A stretch of DNA of 7,182 bases from Verrucomicrobiota bacterium (GTDB lineage Bacteria; Verrucomicrobiota; Verrucomicrobiia; Limisphaerales; UBA9464). The stretch is from contig JANXMD010000226.1 of assembly GCA_025354845.1 (NCBI GenBank), positions 1 to 7,182 on the forward strand, written 5' to 3'. How positions within the stretch are numbered: the stretch's first letter is position 1; every line of letters begins with the position of its first letter. This document shows positions 1 to 6,249 of this stretch, piece by piece. The notes under the pieces are model-generated. The model ran no database searches. It had not been told where the DNA came from and saw nothing but the letters and a program-made list of their open reading frames with translations. Made by a program: the position numbers and the translations under genes.

Positions 1-370
1 TGTCGATCTGGGGACAGAACAGATTGAACACCGCAACCACGTCCACCATTTCGGACATGATCTTCACCTGGTTCGGATTCCGGGGAATGCCGTCCAGAAG
101 CAGCGTGTCGGCCTCTGGGTTGAACCGGCCGGTGACCTTCATGGCCGAGATCTACGTGGTCCAGAGTTCGATGGTGGGCTCGTCGGGGACCAGCTGGCCC
201 TTGGAGGCGAATTCCACGAACACCCGCCCGAGCTTGGAGTCGACGCGAAGATTGCGAAACGCGTCCCCGCAGGAGAAGTGAACGAAGTTAGGGATTTGCC
301 CCAGGATTTTTCCCTGGGTGCCTTTGCCGGCACCCGGGGCACCGAATAGGAGAATGGCGCGATATTTCAT
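1..370 (-). pseudogene. adk: Adenylate kinase (nucleoside monophosphate kinase) interrupted by an in-frame amber codon; C-terminus beyond the window
   Basis: Adenylate kinase interconverts AMP + ATP and 2 ADP in the cytoplasm. Reading from ATG at 370, the P-loop GAPGAGKGTQ lies at residues 10-19. The NMP-binding block HFSCGDAFRN is at 31-40 and GQLVPDEPTIELW at 58-70. Codon 73 (154-152) is TAG. The same frame then continues without a shift through TGRFNPE (80-86), LLLDGIPRNPNQ (90-101, the usual LDGFPR motif) and VVAVFNLFCPQID up to the window edge at codon 123. From memory, family members carry Tyr followed by Ile at the amber position, so one base change from TAC or TAT explains it. Codons after the TAG show no decay. 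The open frame extends upstream to a TTG at 385, but ATG 370, just before the core strand, fits better. It follows the membrane-protein gene by 54 bases on the same strand, so cotranscription is plausible. The alternatives are a sequencing error, a real nonsense mutation, or readthrough. The family call is firm; functional status is unknown. Confidence 0.9.
152..154 (-). other. In-frame TAG codon within adk
   Basis: On the minus strand the frame reads ACC ACG TAG ATC TCG GCC ATG AAG. Homology to adenylate kinase continues on both sides in the same frame, so this is a substitution-type stop and not a frameshift. An ATG (142-140) lies three codons after the stop and could in principle restart translation. 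The five complete genes in this window end in TGA (three) or TAA (two), so TAG is not used as a terminator elsewhere here, but five genes is too few to infer recoding. Confidence 0.85.
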
Positions 371-424
371 CAGCAGCGGGGGCAAGACTGCGGCGCTTGA
401 AGCGGGAAATCCAGGAGATGCCGG

Positions 425-1375
425 TCAGGCAGCATCCTTGTGGCGGAGCTTCACTTCGGATATTTCCGCGAAGGGCACGCCCACCTCCTGGAGGGTGGCG
501 GTCTTGAAGTTAATATCGGTCGCCGAAATGCGGCTGATGCGCGTGGCGACGACGCTCTTCTTGCCGGCGGACACGTCGATCACCAGATCCTTGTCCGCCT
601 CGGTGGCTACCATGCGGAAGAAATTCTGGAACTGGGTCTCGAAGAAGCGGCGATTGAAGGTGGTCTCGCCGCGCTTGAAGACGCGGGGCAGGCCTTCTTG
701 TGCGGCGGCGTGGCCGCCTCCCTTGGACAGGCCGAGTGCCGCGGCAGCTCCGCCCGCGGGCGCGCTCCCGGCAGGGGCTTGGGAACCCACGGCGAGGTGC
801 GTCTGCTGCACCGCAACTTCGGTCGCGTTTTCGAGTTCCACCGGCACGTTGCGCGGTAGCACCAGGAAGATGCAGGGACCAAAGACCGGGAAAACGGCGG
901 AGAGGCCGCACACCAGCGCGGGGGGACGCCACTTGAAGCGGGCCACCTCATATCCGGCGTAAAGGTTGGCGACGAACAGCAATGCCAGCAGGATCAGGCC
1001 GTTCGGCGTCGTGAGGGCAGGAATCAGACCCTTCTTGGTCTCAGGACGCTCGAGACGGGCGGGCTGATGTACCTTGAGCTCCTTCGCCTGCTGGATGGCA
1101 ACCGTCTCGGCGGGGGGTTCGATGAACGGTTCGACGAAGCGCTTGGCCTTCGGATTGTCGGCCAGGTCGCGGAGCGTCTCGTCGGACAGTTTTGCCCAGT
1201 CGATTCGAGGGGAGTAGTCGCCGCTATCGAGGCGAACCACGAGCCCATCCTTGTCGGCGGCGGAAAGCTCGCCCTTATACACGTCCCCCGTCACCAACCG
1301 GAACTCGGCGGCAAGGGCCGCTCCGGCCAGGCAGGTGACGATCGCAAACGCAAGAGCACAACGGAACCAACGCAT
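425..1375 (-). CDS. Uncharacterised exported membrane protein with two transmembrane segments
   Basis: I do not recognise a named family. The 316-residue product starts with a clear signal peptide (MRWFRC, a hydrophobic core at about 7-22, and a possible AxA-type site near AALAAE). Next comes a small beta-rich segment (FRLVTGDVYKGEL, GLVVRLDSGDY, about 25-60) resembling the short SH3/LSm-like modules common in secreted PVC proteins. Two hydrophobic helices follow at about 126-146 and 152-174, then an Ala/Gly-rich linker (198-226) and a basic/aromatic C-terminal domain (about 232-312: FKRGETTFNRRFF, then alternating beta strands). If the signal is cleaved, both flanking domains should sit outside the inner membrane. 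ATG 1375 is chosen because it places the signal peptide at the N-terminus; the frame stays open to a TTG at 1417. It lies upstream of adk on the same strand and diverges from the DciA-like gene. Its role is unknown; it may be an envelope-stress or scaffold-type protein, which is inference only. Confidence 0.8.
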   Translation of the reverse strand: MRWFRCALAFAIVTCLAGAALAAEFRLVTGDVYKGELSAADKDGLVVRLDSGDYSPRIDWAKLSDETLRDLADNPKAKRFVEPFIEPPAETVAIQQAKELKVHQPARLERPETKKGLIPALTTPNGLILLALLFVANLYAGYEVARFKWRPPALVCGLSAVFPVFGPCIFLVLPRNVPVELENATEVAVQQTHLAVGSQAPAGSAPAGGAAAALGLSKGGGHAAAQEGLPRVFKRGETTFNRRFFETQFQNFFRMVATEADKDLVIDVSAGKKSVVATRISRISATDINFKTATLQEVGVPFAEISEVKLRHKDAA

Positions 1376-1522
1376 GATGGGTTCACAATGGCAAACGATC
1401 CCCGGGGGCGAAACCAAAAACTTCCGGTCGAATCCAGAGTGTCGGACGAATCCCCGGTGACCTGGGTCGGTGCCGCGGTGTTCTTGACCCTCCGGACAGG
1501 GGCCGCCAGCCTGCCGTCAGCC

Positions 1523-1924
1523 ATGACGCCGAAAACTCCCGCCGCCAAGGCCCGGGCCGCCCAGCGCGCGCGCGCCGGGGTGCTGGCGGCCTGGCGGGGG
1601 CCCCAGCTGGCTTCGGCGGAGATGGCGGCCCGACGCGCCAGTCGGACCGTCGGGGACATCCTGCCACAGGTGCTTTCCACCATGCGGTTGGATCAGAAGC
1701 TGGCGGAGTCGCAGATCCAGGCCGTCTGGGCGCGGGTGATCGACCCGACCGTCGCCGCTCATGCACGCCCGGTTGGATTGGCTCGGGGCACTCTGTTCGT
1801 CACCGTGGATAGCAACACCTGGCTTTCGGAAATCGTCCGCTACCGGCGTCACGAAATCCTGGAGCGGCTTCAGTTGGCCGCAGGCAAGGCGACCGTGGAG
1901 CGGATTAGCTTCCGGGTGGGTTGA
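1523..1924 (+). CDS. DUF721/DciA-type protein (putative replicative-helicase loader family)
   Basis: This 133-residue protein has a basic, Ala/Arg-rich N-terminus (about 1-42) followed by the DUF721 core. Within it are VGDILPQVL (43-51), a helix ending QIQAVWARVIDP (64-75), HARPVGLARGTLFVTVDS (80-97), NTWLSEIVRYR (98-108) and a C-terminal strand VERISFRVG (125-133). The Trp-containing helix, the G-x-L-x-V-x-V strand and the terminal RVG are typical of the family. DciA proteins are known to help load the DnaB helicase at replication forks in many bacteria that lack DnaC; applying that role here is inference from family membership. ATG 1523 gives a normal family length. An in-frame ATG at 1388 would add 45 residues with no family resemblance, so I reject it. 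The next gene begins 112 bases downstream on the same strand. The divergent neighbour starts at 1375, leaving 147 bases for promoters; I see no convincing -35/-10 pair. Confidence 0.85.
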   Translation: MTPKTPAAKARAAQRARAGVLAAWRGPQLASAEMAARRASRTVGDILPQVLSTMRLDQKLAESQIQAVWARVIDPTVAAHARPVGLARGTLFVTVDSNTWLSEIVRYRRHEILERLQLAAGKATVERISFRVG

Positions 1925-2036
1925 GTCGAAACGGGACGGGCCACCAGGCCGTTGTAACCCGGGCGCCCTTGGGTCAGTCTCATTCCCCGTTCCCAGCACG
2001 CACAACCGAAGCTCTCCGTTCCCATCCCCAAATCCC

Positions 2037-2759
2037 ATGAAACGAATCCTCACTGCCACCGTGATTGCCTCGCTGGCCTGGACCGCCGTCCTCGCTGATG
2101 CGAAGGACGACGTGAAGGCTGCCGCCAAAACTCTTTCTGACGCAGCAAATTACACCTGGGTTGCCACCACTGAAATCGAAGGTGCCCAGTTCACGCCACC
2201 CACCATCACGGGCAAGGCGGAGAAGGGCGGATTCGCCGTGGTGGAATCCGAGCGGGATGGCACCACCACCACCGCCGTCCTCAAAGGGGACAAGGGAGTG
2301 CTAAAGACGGACACCGGCTGGCAGACCGCCGAAGAAGTTCGCGCCGCCGCGCAGAATGCCGGCGGGGGTGGCGGTGGCGGGGCTCGTGGCGGCCGCGGCG
2401 GCATGCTCCTCCGCACCAAGCTGCCAGCGGACGACCTGGCGAAGCTCGCCGACAAGACCAAGGAGTTGAAGGAGGCGAATGGTGTCATCGCCGGCGATCT
2501 CACGGACGACGGCGCCAAAGAAGTTGCCGCCCGCGGCGGTCGCGGTGGCCAGGCCCCCGAGCCCAAGAACGCCAAGGGATCCCTCAAGGTCTGGCTCAAG
2601 GAAGGCAAGCTTGCCAAGGTTCAAGTGAAGGTGTCTGCGACCGTCTCCATGCAGGGTGAGGATCGCGACGTCACCCGCACCACCACCTACGAGTTCAAGA
2701 ACGTCGGATCGACCACTGTGACCGTCTCCGACGACGCCAAGAAGAAGCTTGGCACCTGA
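2037..2759 (+). CDS. Secreted uncharacterised protein with Gly/Arg-rich tracts
   Basis: The 240-residue product has a signal peptide (MKRILTATVI core, likely cleavage near residues 20-22, VLADA). The mature part looks like one beta-rich domain. It contains YTWVATTEIEGAQF (39-52), GGFAVVESERDG (64-75), VLKGDKGVLKTDTGW (81-95), and C-terminal strands SLKVWLKEGKLAKVQVKVS (182-200) and RTTTYEFKNVGSTTVTV (214-230), ending DDAKKKLG. The alternation of short amphipathic strands suggests a LolA/LppX-like lipoprotein-carrier fold, but this is inference from pattern. Two Gly/Arg-rich insertions, at 109-122 (seven Gly in a row, then ARGGRGG) and 166-171 (RGGRGG), probably form flexible exposed loops. 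No lipobox Cys is visible, so it is likely periplasmic or outside the cell. The frame is open upstream to 1761, overlapping the DciA-like gene, but ATG 2037 is supported by the signal peptide. Transcription likely ends at the 2807-2838 hairpin. Confidence 0.8.
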   Translation: MKRILTATVIASLAWTAVLADAKDDVKAAAKTLSDAANYTWVATTEIEGAQFTPPTITGKAEKGGFAVVESERDGTTTTAVLKGDKGVLKTDTGWQTAEEVRAAAQNAGGGGGGGARGGRGGMLLRTKLPADDLAKLADKTKELKEANGVIAGDLTDDGAKEVAARGGRGGQAPEPKNAKGSLKVWLKEGKLAKVQVKVSATVSMQGEDRDVTRTTTYEFKNVGSTTVTVSDDAKKKLGT

Positions 2760-2806
2760 GGGGTTCGAAGTGCCTGGCGCACTGTCGTCCACGTCCATTT
2801 AAAACG

Positions 2807-2838
2807 CAAAACGGCGGACCACCCGGTCCGCCGTTTTG
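2807..2838. terminator. Strong bidirectional Rho-independent terminator
   Basis: A perfect 14-bp inverted repeat, CAAAACGGCGGACC (2807-2820) and GGTCCGCCGTTTTG (2825-2838), encloses a 4-base ACCC loop. The GC-rich core is flanked by A-tract/T-tract arms, so a U-run forms on either transcript. It lies 47 bases after the stop of the plus-strand secreted-protein gene and 31 bases after the stop (at 2870) of the minus-strand aldehyde dehydrogenase, exactly where convergent genes would share a terminator. Confidence 0.9.
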
Positions 2839-2869
2839 TTGTCCCGACCGCGGGTCGGTGCGCAGCGGA

Positions 2870-4315
2870 TTACCAGGCGCGCTCGATGGATCGGCGCTGC
2901 CAGAGAAACTCGAACATGTTGCCCTCGTGCGGTTGGTCCCAGGAGATCTTCATCGTGCTCACCGGACCAATGTTCAGTCGTTCGATGTGTGCGTAGGACT
3001 CCAACTGTTCGATGAAAGCTTGGTCGCGGGTGATGGCCGTGCAGGCGAGGGTGTAGCCGATCTTCGTCAACACCTCCGACTGCGGGCAGGTGACCACGCT
3101 GGCGTACGGGCAGAGGAATTCGCGATTCGCCAGCGGATGCGCGAAGGAATCGCACAGCACGATGGAAGGCCGCATGTAGGTTCCGCCGTCGAGGACCGAC
3201 TGGCGAGGGCCATTGCGGTACTTGGCGGTCACGTCGACGGCGCCCGGGGTCTTCAGCCCTTCTTCGATTTGCCCTTCGATAAAGTCGGCCATCTTCGGAT
3301 TGGCGAAACCGGAAAGGCGCGCGTTTTCGTCTTCGGGCGACGTGGGAAGAATGGGGCCGAGCTTTTGCGCGAGCGCGTCGGCGATTTCGGCCGCGTGACG
3401 CGGGACGACAACGGCTGAGGCGTTGATGCACGAGCGGCCGCCGTTATCGCTGATGGCGCCGGCCATGACGTCGATGTAGTCGCGCCACTGGTCCACGCAA
3501 TCCTCGCCGAGTACGAACTTGCTCCAACCGGGGCCGTGGATCTGGATGGCTGGATTGTGCGCGTACTGCTGGGTGGTGGATTTGTCGCCGAAAATCAGCG
3601 CGCGTCCGCAGGAATTCAAGATGGTCGCGGCCCCATCGTGATCCGTGGCGTAGAACCCGAAGGCCTCGGCCGGAACGCCCGCGGTGATGAAGGCCTGGAT
3701 CAGTCGGAACGGCGTCCAAGGTTCCTCCTTGCCCGGCTTGATCACCACCGGCGTCATGAGCGCGATGGCGGGAATCCATAGCGAATTCACCGCCGGAGAG
3801 TTGCTCGGCATCACCAGGCCGAGCGCCGAAGCGGTCGGGTAGAAGCTCAGCTTGGTGCCGAACTGCTCGCCAAATCCGCGGTCGAGGATCGACAGATCCA
3901 AACCGCGTGAGAGTCCGTTCAGCACTTCACCGAGATGGGTCATGGCATAGTGCAGCTTGGCCATGTTGCGGCGGACCATCACGTGCGGTAGTCCCGAGGT
4001 GCGGCTCAAGGTGGCCACATACTCGTCGGGGGACTGCGTGTGCCCGCGGTCTCCGAGCGGAAGGGTGCCTTGGAGGAACAGATCACCCGCCTTCGCGGAC
4101 AGGGCGATCAGTTCTGCCACTGTAAACCGCTTCAACGCCGCCCGCGCCGTGCCGATCTTGGCCAGATCGCGCTTCACGATGCCGCCGTTTACCGTCGAGA
4201 CCACCGCCTTTAGCTCGCCGGTTCGGTGATCGCGAACCTCAATTTTCTCCAGGGATTCATAGCTGCGGCCCATTCGAAGAGCCGGCAGATGCGGAACAGT
4301 GGCGGAGTCGGACAT
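2870..4315 (-). CDS. Divergent aldehyde dehydrogenase superfamily protein
   Basis: This 481-residue protein has the aldehyde dehydrogenase fold: a Rossmann-like motif GLVMPSNSPAVNSLW (166-180, the counterpart of GVVGPWNFP), VIKPGKEEPWTP (191-202, counterpart of VLKPAEQTP, with cofactor-binding Lys193), ALIFGDKSTTQQY (239-251, replacing FTGS), NGGRSCINAS (291-300) with the presumed nucleophile Cys296, and NREFLCPYASVV (397-408, counterpart of EEIFGPV). The LELGGK stretch that carries the general-base Glu in hydrolytic members is replaced by IHGPGWSK (259-266), so that Glu appears absent. CoA-acylating members such as methylmalonate-semialdehyde dehydrogenase also lack it, and acyl-CoA reductases of the LuxC type are another distant possibility. 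A CoA-linked or otherwise unusual reaction is therefore inferred, and the substrate is unknown. The start at 4315 gives a typical family length. The product has no signal peptide and is likely cytoplasmic. It is transcribed alone, towards the shared terminator. Confidence 0.85.
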   Translation of the reverse strand: MSDSATVPHLPALRMGRSYESLEKIEVRDHRTGELKAVVSTVNGGIVKRDLAKIGTARAALKRFTVAELIALSAKAGDLFLQGTLPLGDRGHTQSPDEYVATLSRTSGLPHVMVRRNMAKLHYAMTHLGEVLNGLSRGLDLSILDRGFGEQFGTKLSFYPTASALGLVMPSNSPAVNSLWIPAIALMTPVVIKPGKEEPWTPFRLIQAFITAGVPAEAFGFYATDHDGAATILNSCGRALIFGDKSTTQQYAHNPAIQIHGPGWSKFVLGEDCVDQWRDYIDVMAGAISDNGGRSCINASAVVVPRHAAEIADALAQKLGPILPTSPEDENARLSGFANPKMADFIEGQIEEGLKTPGAVDVTAKYRNGPRQSVLDGGTYMRPSIVLCDSFAHPLANREFLCPYASVVTCPQSEVLTKIGYTLACTAITRDQAFIEQLESYAHIERLNIGPVSTMKISWDQPHEGNMFEFLWQRRSIERAW

Positions 4316-4355
4316 AAAATCAGGAATTGGACGCCCGCGAACCAGTCTCCGTCCG

Positions 4356-4373
4356 CGGAAAGTTTCGGAAAGT
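4356..4373 (-). promoter_or_regulatory. Tandem 8-mer direct repeat upstream of the divergent ALDH, possible operator
   Basis: CGGAAAGT occurs twice, at 4356-4363 and 4366-4373, starting 10 bases apart, so both copies would face the same side of the helix. The pair lies about 41-58 bases upstream of the dehydrogenase start codon (minus-strand reading ACTTTCCG twice), a position where a regulator could act. No regulator is identified, and a chance repeat is possible. Confidence 0.3.
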
Positions 4374-4468
4374 GATACGTCTGCGTAGAATTGGCAAACG
4401 GGGATTGCGGGGTTTTTCGGGGGGGCCGGGGTCCAATTTCCCTAAATCCGGCAGTTGAAGAAGAGGGC

Positions 4469-4497
4469 AACCACAATTCACACGGATAGACACAGAT
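4469..4497 (-). repeat. Left arm of an imperfect inverted repeat (ATCTGTG/ATCCGTG type)
   Basis: Read on the minus strand it is ATCTGTGTCTATCCGTGTG followed by AATTGTGGTT. It shows a roughly 10-base internal period (ATCTGTGT, ATCCGTGT, ATTGTGGTT) and matches the right arm at 4581-4610 at about 20 of 30 positions by hand alignment. Similar short ATC(C/T)G(C/T)G arrays are, from memory, frequent in intergenic DNA of Verrucomicrobiota and other environmental bacteria. Confidence 0.55.
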
Positions 4498-4580
4498 CCG
4501 ATTTGCTCTGAAGCCGAGTCGTGATCGGCACCGAGTGGTGAGCGTTTTCAACCGGAATCCATCGACGCATCCCTCTCAGC

Positions 4581-4610
4581 ATCTGCGTTCATCCGCGTCG
4601 ATCAGCGGTT
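4581..4610 (+). repeat. Right arm of an imperfect inverted repeat with 10-base internal period
   Basis: The arm reads ATCTGCGTTC, ATCCGCGTCG, ATCAGCGGTT: three consecutive 10-base units, each starting ATC and carrying GCG at positions 5-7 of the unit, followed by a partial ATCTGCCG at 4613-4620. It is inverted relative to 4469-4497, with an 83-base spacer. Transcripts leaving the antiporter gene (stop at 4630) could fold the two arms together, so it may act as a 3'-end structure; this is inference. Confidence 0.55.
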
Positions 4611-4629
4611 TGATCTGCCGTTTCCCGGA

Positions 4630-6099
4630 TTATCGAAAGAAGATCAGCCAGACCACGACCAGCATGGGAACCATGATGGGAAGGGTGTAGCGGAAGACGT
4701 AGCCGAGGAACGACGGGGTGTGAGCGCCCTGGTGATCAGCGATGGCCTTGACCATGAAATTGGGTCCGTTGCCGATGTAGGTGTTGGCTCCAAAGAACAC
4801 GGCGCCCGCCGAGATGGCGACGATGAAGCTATTGAACGAACTGTTTCCGAGCAGGAAGGCCATTTCGATTTCGTCCACCCCGACGCGGTGTCCCGCGACG
4901 GCCGTGGCGTGGTACTTCTGAAGGGCTGCGAAGGTCTGACGGATCTGATCCGCGTGAGCCCCGTGGACAAAGGTCGCCGCATCGGCACCGCCGGTCTGGA
5001 TCAGGTGCTGCACCTGCTGGACGATGTCGGCATCCACATAGGCGCCGAAGATGGCGCTCAAGAAACCAAGGTAGGTGGGCGCGTTGTCGAGGACGCTGCT
5101 CAGCAGGCCGCTGCCCCAGTAAAAAAATGCCGGCGAGGGCGTTCCCAGCGCACTCGCCCGGAGCGATAGCCAGTCGAGCGCCGGCATCATGGTGGCGAAG
5201 ATGCCCACGAACAGAATTGCGACTTCCTTCACCGGGTGGAAGTTGAAGTGATTGGACTCATGGATGTGCCGGCGCGTGGTGAAGTAGGAACCCGCGGCGG
5301 CGGCGAGCAGGATGCCCTCGCGGAGGAACAGAGGGCGTTCGGCGAGCAGGATGGCGCCCAGGATGATGGCGAGGAACGCCACGTTTCCGAGGCCGTCGAT
5401 TCGGAACCAGTCCGGCTGATCCACATGCACGGCCCGTACAGCGCGGGGCGCCTTCCGGAAATTGAGGGAATCCACCACGAAGAACATCGCTAGGAGCATC
5501 CCAACCCCGGTGGCCCAAATCGGCCAGCAGTGCTCGGCCACCCACCAGAACGGCACTCCCTTCAGATAGCCGAGGAACAAGGGTGGATCGCCGATCGGCG
5601 TCAGACAGCCGCCGACGTTCGAGACGATAAAGATGAAAAATACGATGTGATGCCCGGTGAGCCGGTACTTGTTCATGCGGATCCAGGGCCGGATCAGAAG
5701 CATCGAGGCCCCCGTGGTGCCGAGCAGGTTGGCAAGGACCGCGCCGAGCAGCAGGAAGCCGACGTTGAAGGATGGGGTCGTTTCACCCCGGACCACGATG
5801 TGGATGCCGCCGCTGACGACGAAGAGAGACCCGATCAAACAGATGAAGCTAAGGTACTCGTGGGCCGTGTGGCCGATCTCGGCATAGGCGCCGAGTCCGA
5901 GGCAGTAGTAACCGAGGACAATGGCCCCGAGTCCGAAGGCGACTGATGGATAGTGTTTACCCCACCAGTCGGCGAAACACAGCGGAGCGAGGGCAATGGC
6001 GGCGAGAAGCGCGACAAACGGGAGAACCATCCAAGGGTTGGGCGCCTGGGTTAGGGCGAAGAACAGCATGCCGGCCGATACTGTGTCCGTGTCCTCCAT
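4630..6099 (-). CDS. Sodium:proton antiporter, ion-transporter superfamily (CitMHS/NhaD-like)
   Basis: This 489-residue inner-membrane protein has about 11-12 hydrophobic segments by eye. Family landmarks are GSLFVVSGGI (90-99), NLLGTTGASMLLIRP (124-138), GGCLTPIGDPPLFLG (163-177), SSVLDNAPTYLGF (334-346), FLLGNSSFNSFIVAIS (415-430) and NTYIGNGPNFMVKA (439-452). The two half-sites TPIGDPP and IGNGPN, with the DNAPTY motif, are typical of the CitMHS/NhaD-type branch of the ion-transporter superfamily. Several members exchange Na+ for H+ and others carry dicarboxylates or citrate, so the exact substrate is not settled. A hydrophilic stretch at about 355-410, rich in His, Gln and Asp, is a predicted soluble loop. 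ATG 6099 gives a full first helix; ATG at 6069 (Met11) is an alternative. It is monocistronic as far as visible and diverges from the aldehyde dehydrogenase at 6250. Confidence 0.85.
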   Translation of the reverse strand: MEDTDTVSAGMLFFALTQAPNPWMVLPFVALLAAIALAPLCFADWWGKHYPSVAFGLGAIVLGYYCLGLGAYAEIGHTAHEYLSFICLIGSLFVVSGGIHIVVRGETTPSFNVGFLLLGAVLANLLGTTGASMLLIRPWIRMNKYRLTGHHIVFFIFIVSNVGGCLTPIGDPPLFLGYLKGVPFWWVAEHCWPIWATGVGMLLAMFFVVDSLNFRKAPRAVRAVHVDQPDWFRIDGLGNVAFLAIILGAILLAERPLFLREGILLAAAAGSYFTTRRHIHESNHFNFHPVKEVAILFVGIFATMMPALDWLSLRASALGTPSPAFFYWGSGLLSSVLDNAPTYLGFLSAIFGAYVDADIVQQVQHLIQTGGADAATFVHGAHADQIRQTFAALQKYHATAVAGHRVGVDEIEMAFLLGNSSFNSFIVAISAGAVFFGANTYIGNGPNFMVKAIADHQGAHTPSFLGYVFRYTLPIMVPMLVVVWLIFFR

Positions 6100-6117
6100 T
6101 CACCGGCAAGAATTGTG

Positions 6118-6138
6118 TGGATGAGATTGCCTCATTCA
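6118..6138 (-). promoter_or_regulatory. Small hairpin or operator-like inverted repeat upstream of the antiporter
   Basis: TGGATGAG (6118-6125) and CTCATTCA (6131-6138) can pair as an 8-bp stem with one G:T wobble around a 5-base loop. It lies about 20 bases upstream of the antiporter start codon, within the 150-base divergent gap, so it could be a leader hairpin or a regulator-binding palindrome. Short inverted repeats of this size also arise by chance. Confidence 0.25.
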
Positions 6139-6249
6139 TCCTGGCGACCCGTGTAGCGGAGCGAATTCGTGGTGGATGGCGTCACCGAGGTGGACGCCGG
6201 CGCTAAGAATTGGGGTTTCCCCGCTGGTCCGTCCGTTTATTCTCCGCGC

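Larger units (their letters stand above)
4316..4629. other. Gene-free intergenic region (ALDH upstream region, antiporter downstream region)
   Basis: This 314-base gap contains no ORF that resembles a protein; the one open minus-strand frame crossing it runs into the aldehyde dehydrogenase gene out of frame and is not credible. It must hold the promoter of the minus-strand dehydrogenase and the 3' end of the antiporter transcript. It contains a tandem CGGAAAGT 8-mer (4356-4373), a G-rich run near 4416-4432, and two oppositely oriented copies of a degenerate repeat (4469-4497 and 4581-4610). I could not identify a convincing -35/-10 pair with normal spacing, nor a classical terminator hairpin right after 4630. 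Confidence 0.6.

Noticed and set aside
318..962. Long plus-strand frame antisense to adk and the membrane-protein gene
   Set aside because: It is a GC-rich shadow frame with Arg/Ala/Pro-rich low-complexity translation and no recognisable domain; the minus-strand genes have clear motifs.
1388..1522. N-terminal extension of the DciA-like protein from ATG 1388 (MANDPRGRN...)
   Set aside because: The added 45 residues resemble no DUF721 N-terminus and fill the divergent promoter gap; the frame is open simply because of high GC.
1936..1974. Possible hairpin terminator after the DciA-like gene (ACGGGCC/GGCCGT and ACCC/GGGT)
   Set aside because: The stems are short and bulged and no T-run follows, so it does not meet the standard for a terminator.
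1761..2036. Upstream extension of the secreted-protein frame into the DciA-like gene
   Set aside because: It overlaps a well-supported gene in another frame, and the signal peptide at 2037 marks the real start.
4370..4396. Sigma-70-like TTGCCA ... TATCAC on the minus strand upstream of the dehydrogenase
   Set aside because: The spacing between the hexamers is about 14 bases, too short for a normal promoter, and the -10 match is poor.
4210..4551. Minus-strand ORF of 113 codons across the intergenic region
   Set aside because: It overlaps the dehydrogenase start out of frame, crosses the repeat arm and has no protein-like pattern.
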